Below, piece by piece: positions 56,867 through 64,000 of a DNA stretch of 64,000 bases. Location of the stretch: contig UCHV01000011.1 of assembly GCA_900472395.1 (NCBI GenBank), forward strand, positions 1-64,000, written 5' to 3'. The stretch comes from Hyphomicrobiales bacterium. GTDB taxonomy: Bacteria > Pseudomonadota > Alphaproteobacteria > Rhizobiales > Rhizobiaceae. A model generated the notes under the pieces. The model was not told the origin of the DNA. It ran no database searches and was given only the letters and a program-made list of their open reading frames with translations. Within the stretch, counting starts at the first letter, position 1; the number at the start of each line of letters is the position of its first letter. The position numbers and the translations under genes are program-made.

Positions 56867-56874
56867 GAAAGAGC

Positions 56875-57825
56875 ATGGCCAGCAGATCGATCGACAACGC
56901 CTTTACCGCAGGTTCGATGCGCGGTGCGGCTACCGACCCGACCTATGCCGGTGCGCTTTCCTTCATGCGCCGCCGCTACGGCAAGGATGTCGAGGGCGCC
57001 GATGCGGTCGTGCTCGGCATTCCCTTCGATGCCGCCGTGTCGAACCGGCCGGGCGCCCGCTTCGGGCCACAGGCGATCCGTCGTGCCTCGGCGATTTTCG
57101 ACAACGACCCGCAATACCCGTTTTCCCGTGACCTTTTCGAAGCCATGGCCGTGGTGGATTACGGTGACGTTCTGCTCGATTACGGCAACCACCAGAAGAC
57201 ACCCGGCCTCATCGAGGCGGAGGCGACGAAGATCATCATGTCGGGTGCGTTCCTGCTGTCCCTCGGCGGCGACCATTTTGTCACCTGGCCATTACTGAAG
57301 GCGCACGCCGCCAGACACGGCCCTCTCGCCCTCGTCCATTTCGATGCCCATCAGGACACATGGGACGATGATGGAGAACGTATCGACCACGGCTCCTTCG
57401 TAACCCGCGCCGTGCGCGAAGGCGTCATAGATGCCGGACATTCGATCCAGATCGGCATTCGCACCCATGCGCCGGAGGATTTCGGCATCGAGATCATGTA
57501 TGGTCATGAGGTCGAGGACCTGAGCGCGCAACAGATCGCGGACAGGATAGTTGCTCTTGTCGGTGAAAGGCCCGCTTATCTGACCTTCGATATCGACTGC
57601 CTCGATCCAGCTTTCGCACCCGGCACCGGCACACCGGTCGCAGGCGGCCCGACGAGCGCCAAAATCCTGTCGGTCCTGCGAAAGCTCGGGCCGCTCGATA
57701 TCCGTGGTGCCGATGTGGTCGAGGTGGCGCCGGCCTATGACCATGCCGATATCACCGCCATTGCCGGGGCAAGCGTTGCAATGTATATGCTCGGGCTGAA
57801 AGCGGAGCGTCTCGCTCAGCGTTGA
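56875..57825 (+). CDS. speB: Agmatinase (ureohydrolase)
   Basis: 316 residues from MASRSIDNAF. Binuclear manganese ureohydrolase: GGDHFVTWP, DAHQDTWDD (metal ligands D-H-D with glutamine in place of a common residue), FDIDCLDPAFAPGTGTP and GADVVEVAPAYDHADIT are the four blocks. It cleaves agmatine to putrescine and urea, though guanidinobutyrase-type specificity cannot be excluded. Confidence 0.9.
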   Translation: MASRSIDNAFTAGSMRGAATDPTYAGALSFMRRRYGKDVEGADAVVLGIPFDAAVSNRPGARFGPQAIRRASAIFDNDPQYPFSRDLFEAMAVVDYGDVLLDYGNHQKTPGLIEAEATKIIMSGAFLLSLGGDHFVTWPLLKAHAARHGPLALVHFDAHQDTWDDDGERIDHGSFVTRAVREGVIDAGHSIQIGIRTHAPEDFGIEIMYGHEVEDLSAQQIADRIVALVGERPAYLTFDIDCLDPAFAPGTGTPVAGGPTSAKILSVLRKLGPLDIRGADVVEVAPAYDHADITAIAGASVAMYMLGLKAERLAQR

Positions 57826-57898
57826 ATCTCTGAATGAACCGGTTGGAAAATCGCTTCCGGCCGCACCTCCAAGCCTCTGATTTTATGGGACAACGACC

Positions 57899-58831
57899 AT
57901 GACAGCAAAGATCTTCATCGATGGCGAACACGGCACGACAGGGCTGCAGATCCGCACCCGCATGGCCGGTCGCCGCGACGTTGAGCTGCTGTCCATTCCC
58001 GAAGCCGAGCGCCGCAATGCGGCAATGCGCGAAGACCTGCTCAACAGCGCCGACATCGCCATTCTCTGCCTGCCCGACGACGCTTCCAAGGAAGCCGTCT
58101 CGATGCTTGCCGGCAATAACACCGTGCGCATCATCGATACCTCCACCGCCTATCGCGTTGCGCCGGACTGGGCTTACGGTTTTGCGGAACTGGACAAGGG
58201 CCAGGCCGACAAGATCCGTTCCGCCCGCCATGTCTCCAATCCGGGTTGTTACCCGACAGGTGCCGTGTCTCTGCTGCGCCCGCTGCGCGCAGCCGGTCTG
58301 CTACCGGACGGCTATCCGGTCTCGGTCAACGCGGTCTCGGGCTACACCGGCGGCGGCAAGCAACTGATCGGCCAGATGGAAGATACGTCACGCGAAGACG
58401 CCATTTCCGCCAATAATTTCCTCTATGGCCTGACGCTCAAGCACAAGCACGTGCCGGAGATGAAGACGCATGGCCTTCTCGACCGCGCGCCCCTCTTCTC
58501 GCCTTCGGTCGGTCGCTTCGCGCAGGGCATGATCGTGCAGGTGCCGCTCTTCCTCGAAGATCTTTCGGAAGACGCGACCGTCGAAAACATTCATGCGGCG
58601 CTTGTTGCCCATTATGCGGGGCAGAACATCGTTTCTGTCGTATCGCTTGAGGAAAGCTCCAAGCTGCCGCGCGTCGATGCCGAAGAACTGGTCAACACCG
58701 ACAATATGAAGCTTTTCGTGTTCGGTGCGCCGGGCGGGGATCACGTCAATCTGGTCGCACTGCTCGACAATCTCGGTAAGGGTGCCTCCGGTGCCGCCGT
58801 GCAGAACATGGACCTGATGCTGTCCGCGTGA
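57899..58831 (+). CDS. argC: N-acetyl-gamma-glutamyl-phosphate reductase (type 2)
   Basis: 310 residues, the short type. NAD(P)-binding [17 protein letters not shown], catalytic cysteine in [10 protein letters not shown], and [12 protein letters not shown]. Third step in arginine synthesis. The start follows ATGGGACAACG by a short gap with GGGAC. The stop overlaps the next gene by 4 bases (GTGA). Confidence 0.95.
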   Translation: MTAKIFIDGEHGTTGLQIRTRMAGRRDVELLSIPEAERRNAAMREDLLNSADIAILCLPDDASKEAVSMLAGNNTVRIIDTSTAYRVAPDWAYGFAELDKGQADKIRSARHVSNPGCYPTGAVSLLRPLRAAGLLPDGYPVSVNAVSGYTGGGKQLIGQMEDTSREDAISANNFLYGLTLKHKHVPEMKTHGLLDRAPLFSPSVGRFAQGMIVQVPLFLEDLSEDATVENIHAALVAHYAGQNIVSVVSLEESSKLPRVDAEELVNTDNMKLFVFGAPGGDHVNLVALLDNLGKGASGAAVQNMDLMLSA

Positions 58832-59670
58832 CGGCGACGGCCAATATCTCTTTCCCAGCGGAATGGCGGGCGGAAAACGCCCGCCAGATTGCCGATACCG
58901 TGGTCGGCACGGTGTTTGAGGTAACGGTCGACGAACAGCCCGCCATCGTGAAGGTGCTGAAAGCGAAGGCCCTTGAAGACAGCCTGCGCGGGGCGGCCTT
59001 CATGGAGTGGCGCAAGGGCATCGGCTGCGTGAAACTGTTCGCGCGGTCAGAAAACATGTTGCTGATGGAACATGCCGGCAGCCTCACACTTCGAGACCGC
59101 CTACTCTCCCACGGCGATGAGGACGCGACCCGTATAGCCGCCGACGTTCTGCTCACCTATCACCAGTCCTCGCAGACCTTTCCGCCTGCCCGCCTCCAGC
59201 CCCTTACCCGCTATTTCGCCAGCCTGTTTGCAAAGGCGGAAAGCGACCGGAGAGAAGGGATGGAAACCATCTTCACCGAAGGTGCGCGGATGGCGCAGAA
59301 CCTGATCGCTGACCAGCGGGACATCAAGCCGCTGCATGGCGATCTGCACCACGAAAACATCATGTCCGGGCCGCGAGGATGGCTGATCATCGATCCGGTC
59401 GGTCTGATCGGCGATGCGGCGATGGACGTCGCAAACATGTTTTCCAACCCGCTCGACCGCTTCGACCTGACACGCAATGAGGCGCGAATTACCTCGATGG
59501 CAGGTATTTTCGCCGATGCGTTGGGCCGCGATATACGCACCATCCTGTGCTACGCATTCGCTTACGGCTGCCTCTCGGCAGCATGGCACGAAGAAGATGG
59601 CAACGGACAGGACCGGGACGACGAACTTGCCGTGGTCGCAGCACTCAAAGCCGTGCTGGCGCAGGCGTGA
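58828..59670 (+). CDS. APH(6)/hydroxyurea-type phosphotransferase
   Basis: 280 residues from a GTG overlapping the argC stop. It resembles the aminoglycoside/hydroxyurea antibiotic resistance kinases (PF04655): kinase nucleotide loop region with [15 protein letters not shown], catalytic [11 protein letters not shown] and [20 protein letters not shown]. Members phosphorylate streptomycin or other compounds. Translation coupling to argC suggests a housekeeping substrate instead. Substrate unknown. Confidence 0.82.
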   Translation: MTATANISFPAEWRAENARQIADTVVGTVFEVTVDEQPAIVKVLKAKALEDSLRGAAFMEWRKGIGCVKLFARSENMLLMEHAGSLTLRDRLLSHGDEDATRIAADVLLTYHQSSQTFPPARLQPLTRYFASLFAKAESDRREGMETIFTEGARMAQNLIADQRDIKPLHGDLHHENIMSGPRGWLIIDPVGLIGDAAMDVANMFSNPLDRFDLTRNEARITSMAGIFADALGRDIRTILCYAFAYGCLSAAWHEEDGNGQDRDDELAVVAALKAVLAQA

Positions 59671-59676
59671 TTGCCT

Positions 59677-60777
59677 TCAGGCCTTGAGATCGGCTGCAAT
59701 CTGTTGCGGATATTCGCCGACATACCCTCGCCAATGCGCCACGGCATAACCCAGCACGATCAACGCGCCGCCCTGATGAGCCAGCGCCAAATCGAGCGGC
59801 ACCTGCCACAGAAGCGTCAGGATACCGATAACAGCCTGTCCGCAGACCAGCGCAAAGAGGATGATCGACCGCGTTGCGTAGACGCTGGAAGGCGCCTTCG
59901 AGAGCGTGATCAGCATGTGAACAAGCGTGGCGGCAAGGATGAGATAGGCGCCGCAGCGATGTACGAACTGCACCGTCTTGTGGTTCTCAAACAGGTTGAT
60001 CCACCAGGGATCACGGATGAAGAGGTCAGCGGGAATATAGGCCCCGTCCATCAAGGGCCAGGTGTTGTAGCTGAGGCCCGCGTCGAGACCGGCAACAAGT
60101 GCACCGAGATAGATCTGGAACAGGGCGAGGAAAGCGATGCCGCCGGCAGCCCACACGGAATAACGTGTCGGCGGTGCATCGCGCCGCTGCGAGGTCAGAC
60201 CGCGCATGATCCAGATACAGGCGGAAAAGATCAGACAGGCGATGACCAGATGCGTCGCCAGCCGGTATTGCGAGACGCTGGTCAACTTGGTGAGGCCGGA
60301 TGACACCATCCACCAGCCGATAAAACCCTGGAAGCCGCCAAGCGCCAAGGTGCCGACCAGCGGCCAGCGAACCCGCTTTTCGATACGCCCAGTCAGCCAG
60401 AAGAAGGCAAGCGGAAGTGCGAAGATCAGGCCGATGGCGCGCGCGAGAAAACGGTGCGCCCATTCCCACCAGAAGATCGATTTGAAATCCTCGACCGTCA
60501 TGTGGCTGTTGAGTTGCTCGTATTGAGGAATACGCTGGTAGAGTTGAAACTCCTCTTCCCACTCGGCGGCATTGAGCGGCGGGATGACGCCGTGGATCGG
60601 CTTCCATTCGGTGATGGAGAGGCCGCTGTCGGTCAGGCGCGTGGCACCGCCGACCAGCACAAGACAGAACAGCGTCAGAATGACGAAACCCAGCCAGAGG
60701 CGCACCGCTTTCCGGTTCTTCGCCAGCTTGTGTGTGTCTGCGTTGAAATCTGCTGCCGTCGTATTCATCACCGACAT
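59677..60777 (-). CDS. ctaA: Heme A synthase
   Basis: 366 residues from MSVMNTTAADF (AGGG 10 bases upstream; the ATG at 60768 is an alternative). Eight membrane segments, conserved histidines in WWEWAHRFLAR, ATHLVIA, FVHRCGAYL and LAHQGGA that coordinate heme. Oxidises heme O to heme A for aa3-type cytochrome oxidase. Long central loop WWINLFENHKTVQF is typical for type 2 CtaA. Confidence 0.94.
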   Translation of the reverse strand: MSVMNTTAADFNADTHKLAKNRKAVRLWLGFVILTLFCLVLVGGATRLTDSGLSITEWKPIHGVIPPLNAAEWEEEFQLYQRIPQYEQLNSHMTVEDFKSIFWWEWAHRFLARAIGLIFALPLAFFWLTGRIEKRVRWPLVGTLALGGFQGFIGWWMVSSGLTKLTSVSQYRLATHLVIACLIFSACIWIMRGLTSQRRDAPPTRYSVWAAGGIAFLALFQIYLGALVAGLDAGLSYNTWPLMDGAYIPADLFIRDPWWINLFENHKTVQFVHRCGAYLILAATLVHMLITLSKAPSSVYATRSIILFALVCGQAVIGILTLLWQVPLDLALAHQGGALIVLGYAVAHWRGYVGEYPQQIAADLKA

Positions 60778-60918
60778 CCGTCTCATCCCTGCTGAGGAAC
60801 TTCATGAGCGTCTTGCTGCGCGCTTTTGCCCGTTGCTTTGCCCGATGCCCCCGTGCAAAACAAGTCCTTCAGCTTTGCGGCATGCGGTCGCGGCTTGACG
60901 GGAGAGCTTGACGAAAAA

Positions 60919-61134
60919 ATGTATCCGCGCCTCAGAAGCTTTATCGGCACGATCCTCATCATCATCCTGGTGATCGTTTATGCGCTGGTCGCGACAACCG
61001 TCGCCTCATTGCTTCTCGCGACATCGCCGTGGTGGGTTCATTTCCTGTACTTCCTGCTTTCCGGGCTGCTTTGGATCCTGCCGGCCATGCTGATCATCAA
61101 GTGGATGGCAGGACCGAGGCCGCCGCGCACGTGA
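60919..61134 (+). CDS. DUF2842 small membrane protein
   Basis: 71 residues from MYPRLRSFIG. Two membrane segments (about 8-33 and 38-60) with WWVHFLYFLLSGLLWILPAM and a short basic tail. Alphaproteobacterial DUF2842 family, often beside ctaA, and possibly linked to cytochrome assembly. GGAGAG lies 13 bases upstream. Confidence 0.8.
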   Translation: MYPRLRSFIGTILIIILVIVYALVATTVASLLLATSPWWVHFLYFLLSGLLWILPAMLIIKWMAGPRPPRT

Positions 61135-61242
61135 ACACTGGCGGCATTGACCGGACCTTAACCACCCGGACCGGAATCATTTCTGCGCAGCGCGCATAAA
61201 CCGATTGTTGCAACTCCGCTTGTATTTTTGCACGTGAATGTG

Positions 61243-62508
61243 ATGGCGGAGATGGGCGTGCAGCGGCCTCAGTCTGATTTCGAAACAGTTCTCGATGCGA
61301 CAGCGCCTCCCCCAGGCGCCTTTGTTGCCCCTCAGCCGTTCCCGATTGGCAACCTGCATCTCGACCTTGTCGATCGCATGGAGGACATCGAGGCCGATTG
61401 GAGGCGGCTGGAGGCGCTGCCGCAGAATTCTCTGCACCAGGCCTATGACTGGTGCCGTGCGTGGCACAAGGCTCATCAAGCCCCCCTCCTTGTCGTGCGC
61501 GGGCAGATCGATGGCCGCACCGTGATGATCCTGCCGCTTGAAGCGGTGCGGGAGAATGGCGGGACCACCGCTCGTTTCCTCGGTGGACGTTTCAACAACA
61601 TCAACAGCGGCCTGCTGGACGACGATTTCCGATATCTCGATGGCGAAGCCGTGCAAGCCATCGCTGTCATGCTAAAGGCGCTGCTGAAAGGTCATGCCGA
61701 TTTGCTGGCAATGGATACGGTGCCACTCATCTGGCGGGATGCTGCACATCCCTTGACCGGTCTTACGGCTATCGAAGACGCCAACCGCACGTTTCAACTG
61801 CCGCTTTTTCCCAGTTTCGAGCAGACGCTTGCGCAAGTGCATGCCAAACGTCGACGCAAGAAATTTCGCGTGCAGGAGCGCCGTCTTACGGAAAAAGGCG
61901 GATACGAGCACGTCGTTGCCACCACAACAGATGACAAACGCGCGCTTCTGGAAATCTTTTTCGAACAGAAAACGGCACGTTTCCGTTTGCATGGCCTGCC
62001 GGACGTGTTTCAGACACCGGAGAAAAGAGCGTTTTTCCGTCACTTGGTGGATGTTTCTCCGCAAGGTCTCGATACGCCACTCGAACTGCACGCCATCCGC
62101 CTGAAGGGAGAATACGAGGGAAGGATCGCTGCCGTGTCCGGCCTTTCCCGAAAGGGCGATCATGTCGTCTGTCAGTTCGGATCGATCGACGATACGCTGG
62201 TTCCAGAAGCAAGTCCGGGCGAACTGCTGTTCTGGCTGATGATCGAGCGGTCCTGCCAGAGCGGCGCAAGGCTGTTCGATTTCGGCGTCGGCGACCAACC
62301 TTATAAACGCGGCTGGTGCACGGTGGAGACCGTCACCCACGATCTTCTGGTGCCGATCAACTTCCGTGGCCGATTGATGGTACTTTTGCTGGCTCTGAAA
62401 AATCGCGCCAAGGGCACGATCAAACGCAATCGGGCGATCTATGGCTGGCTGCAAAAACTGCGTGCCGGCAGGCAAGCGCCACAAACAGCGCCTGCCGATA
62501 GCGATTAA
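61243..62508 (+). CDS. CelD/BcsL-type GNAT acetyltransferase, exopolysaccharide-linked
   Basis: 421 residues if it starts at ATG 61243 (TTG at 61228 and ATG at 61252 are also possible). Two tandem GNAT-like halves of the acetyltransferase_6 type (CelD family): KKFRVQERRLTEKGGYEH in the middle and LFDFGVGDQPYKRGWC near the C-terminus, diagnostic. Such proteins acetylate polysaccharides or their precursors. The next gene is a polysaccharide co-polymerase, in the opposite orientation. The start codon is uncertain. Confidence 0.85.
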   Translation: MAEMGVQRPQSDFETVLDATAPPPGAFVAPQPFPIGNLHLDLVDRMEDIEADWRRLEALPQNSLHQAYDWCRAWHKAHQAPLLVVRGQIDGRTVMILPLEAVRENGGTTARFLGGRFNNINSGLLDDDFRYLDGEAVQAIAVMLKALLKGHADLLAMDTVPLIWRDAAHPLTGLTAIEDANRTFQLPLFPSFEQTLAQVHAKRRRKKFRVQERRLTEKGGYEHVVATTTDDKRALLEIFFEQKTARFRLHGLPDVFQTPEKRAFFRHLVDVSPQGLDTPLELHAIRLKGEYEGRIAAVSGLSRKGDHVVCQFGSIDDTLVPEASPGELLFWLMIERSCQSGARLFDFGVGDQPYKRGWCTVETVTHDLLVPINFRGRLMVLLLALKNRAKGTIKRNRAIYGWLQKLRAGRQAPQTAPADSD

Positions 62509-62514
62509 ACCGGC

Positions 62515-64000
62515 TCAGGCTGCCCGGCTGCTGCGTGTCGCAGGGCTACCATCGCTTTTGGTCGGCGGGGTCAGCGTCGTGCCGGCCATGATCATGAGGT
62601 TGTGATAACCGGCAGCTTCGAAAACCTCCGCGGTTTCCGTCAGGCGCTTCTCGTCGAAACCGGGAGCCGAAATGACGATATCGGTATCCTTGCTGCGCGT
62701 CAGGCGCGAAAGGTTGGCGATTTCGGCCGGGCCGCATTCGACCAGCACCACGTCATAAACACCTGCAAGTCCGTCAATGATCATGCCCAGACGATCGGCA
62801 CTGCGCATGGCGGTTGCGCCATCTGCAGTACCACGCGGCACGACATGGGCATCGGACAGGCGATCCGGGTGGATGGTATCGGCAAAAGCTGCCGCTCCGG
62901 TCAGGAGATCGGTGATGCCTGGCAGCGCCTTTCCGCTTGCCATCAGGCGGGTTGGGCAGGATGAGCCGGTCATATCGACCAGAACCACCGTATGCCCTGC
63001 CTCGGCCAATTCACGCGCCAGCATGACCGTGGCAGTGGAACCCTCATCGCCACTCGGCGAAACGGCGACGGCCACCTGCACCTTGCGGCCAATGATGTAA
63101 TCACGCACTGCCTCGATGCTGAAGGCGTCATCCTGCGCGCGCACCACTTCGCTGGCAACGACCGCCTCAACCGGCGTGGTTGCCACTTCGGCAATAACCG
63201 TGGGCTTGCCTGCAGGTTCGACCAATGTCGCCTCCGGCTTGGCATCAGGTTTGGCGACGGGCTTGGGCGGTTCGATGACGCGAGCCCGCGGTTCGATCTC
63301 AGTCGTTTCGACGTCGGTCGGTCGCAGACCACGGCCACCGAACAGTGCGATCAACAGTACGACAATCGTGCTGACGACAAGCGTCGCCAGTGCCACGACA
63401 ATGGTGATCGGGAGGATTTTCGGGAAATAGGGTTCGGCCGGTTCACCCGCCGTCGAGATGACGCGGGCATCGGCCGGCGTCGAATTGCGGTCGATTCTCG
63501 AGGTCGCTTCGCGGTAACGGGCAAGATAGGTTTCAAGCAACTGGCGCTGGGAAGTCGCCTCACGCTCAAGAGCGCGCAGACCCACCTCCTCTTCACCGGC
63601 ACGGGCCGAATCGGCCTTCAGGCCGTTCAGCTGCTGAATGAGCTGCGTTTCGCGCAGCCGCGCCACGTTGGCCTCACCTTCGATACTCGCGAGGATCTTG
63701 CGCGTTTCGTTCTGGATTTGCTGGCGGATGCCGGAAAGCTGCGCCCGCAGGCCTCTCAGCCGCGGATGGCCATCCATCAGCGAGGTGGAGAGGTCGGAGA
63801 TCTGCCCCTGCAGACCGGCTTCGGTTTCCTTCAACCGCTGGATCATGGCCGAACCGACCACATCGCTCAGCGTATCGGACGGGCGTCCTGCCTCAAGCGC
63901 ATTGCGGACATTCTGGGCGCGCGCCTCGGCATTGGCGCGCTCGCCCCTCACCCGCGCAAGTTCGGCGGAAATGTCGTTGAGCTGCTGGTTTGACAGATTG
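62515..64000 (-). CDS. Polysaccharide co-polymerase with degenerate tyrosine-kinase domain (5' end outside the window)
   Basis: The frame is open to the right edge, so the N-terminus is missing; at least 495 residues remain. From the edge: a coiled coil (LSNQQLNDISAELARVR and on, Wzz/GNVR type), a membrane segment before ALFGGRGLRP, a proline/glutamate-rich linker, and a C-terminal P-loop domain. The P-loop reads SPSGDEGSTATVML instead of the GxxGxGKT form and lacks the lysine; Walker A' reads VVLVDMTGS; no tyrosine cluster is present at the end. It probably regulates chain length or assembly of a surface polysaccharide without kinase activity. Its 3' end lies close to the acetyltransferase gene. 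Confidence 0.85.
   Translation of the reverse strand, partial: NLSNQQLNDISAELARVRGERANAEARAQNVRNALEAGRPSDTLSDVVGSAMIQRLKETEAGLQGQISDLSTSLMDGHPRLRGLRAQLSGIRQQIQNETRKILASIEGEANVARLRETQLIQQLNGLKADSARAGEEEVGLRALEREATSQRQLLETYLARYREATSRIDRNSTPADARVISTAGEPAEPYFPKILPITIVVALATLVVSTIVVLLIALFGGRGLRPTDVETTEIEPRARVIEPPKPVAKPDAKPEATLVEPAGKPTVIAEVATTPVEAVVASEVVRAQDDAFSIEAVRDYIIGRKVQVAVAVSPSGDEGSTATVMLARELAEAGHTVVLVDMTGSSCPTRLMASGKALPGITDLLTGAAAFADTIHPDRLSDAHVVPRGTADGATAMRSADRLGMIIDGLAGVYDVVLVECGPAEIANLSRLTRSKDTDIVISAPGFDEKRLTETAEVFEAAGYHNLMIMAGTTLTPPTKSDGSPATRSSRAA

Noticed and set aside
1..64000. CRISPR arrays, insertion sequences, transposases, integrases
   Set aside because: No regularly spaced repeats and no transposase or integrase motifs were seen in any frame.

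Overview
The window looks like chromosomal DNA from an alphaproteobacterium of the Rhizobiaceae (Agrobacterium/Rhizobium type). Evidence: high GC and dense operons; a 14-subunit nuo (complex I) operon with rhizobial-type extras; a short alphaproteobacterial-type ProS (442 aa, no extra C-terminal domain); RNase J following a birA that lacks the repressor domain; short (type 2) ArgC; the clpP-clpX-lon-hupB order; and a CtaA heme A synthase. No plasmid, phage or insertion-sequence genes were recognised, and no CRISPR array.

Layout. 0-7.5 kb: a secreted phosphodiester-glycosidase-like protein, a membrane metallophosphoesterase, a PAS protein, a GAF-GGDEF-PilZ-like protein, then a DeoR regulator-MFS transporter-VOC cluster and a P-loop kinase. 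7.6-11 kb (minus strand): lolD, a LolC/E permease and proS. 11-14.2 kb: a non-coding stretch with a strong intrinsic terminator, a probable YezG-like immunity protein, an acetyltransferase, small proteins, mce, a mosaic palindromic repeat and a tiny membrane protein. 14.2-32.5 kb: one long minus-strand transcription unit, nuoA-B-C-(GFA protein)-D-E-F-(HHH protein)-G-H-I-J-K-L-M-N, continuing into birA and rnj. 33.2-33.8 kb: two identical tRNA-Asp genes and a tRNA-Val, followed by an unrecognised gene of different composition. 34.7-42.8 kb: a phytase-like exported protein and the proteostasis block hupB, lon, clpX, clpP.

43-54 kb is mixed: a membrane GGDEF protein, ggt, a TetR/cupin operon divergent from a BdcA-like SDR, a TerC-CBS protein behind a structured leader, a single-domain response regulator, a CDF transporter, an O-acetylhomoserine sulfhydrylase, and a DUF6455-type cysteine protein behind a perfect FNR/FixK box. 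54-60 kb: a VOC protein, a CoA-binding protein, rplM-rpsI, a monooxygenase-like protein, agmatinase, argC coupled to an APH(6)-like kinase, and ctaA. 60.9-64 kb: DUF2842, a CelD/BcsL-type acetyltransferase, and the 3' part of a polysaccharide co-polymerase with a degenerate tyrosine-kinase P-loop.

How they fit together. The core is respiration (complex I and heme A synthesis) and protein quality control (Lon, ClpXP, HU, LolD/permease). A recurrent accessory theme is surface attachment and cyclic-di-GMP: two GGEEF proteins (one with an intact I-site, one without), a BdcA/BdcR pair with two matching operator candidates, and polysaccharide genes at the right edge. The best candidates for undescribed biology are the structured leader with an intrinsic terminator before terC, the possible small RNA near 11.4 kb, the GFA gene locked into the nuo operon, the bdcRA operator pair, the FNR-controlled cysteine protein, and the pseudokinase polysaccharide co-polymerase. 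All functional statements are from reading the sequence; no database search was run.
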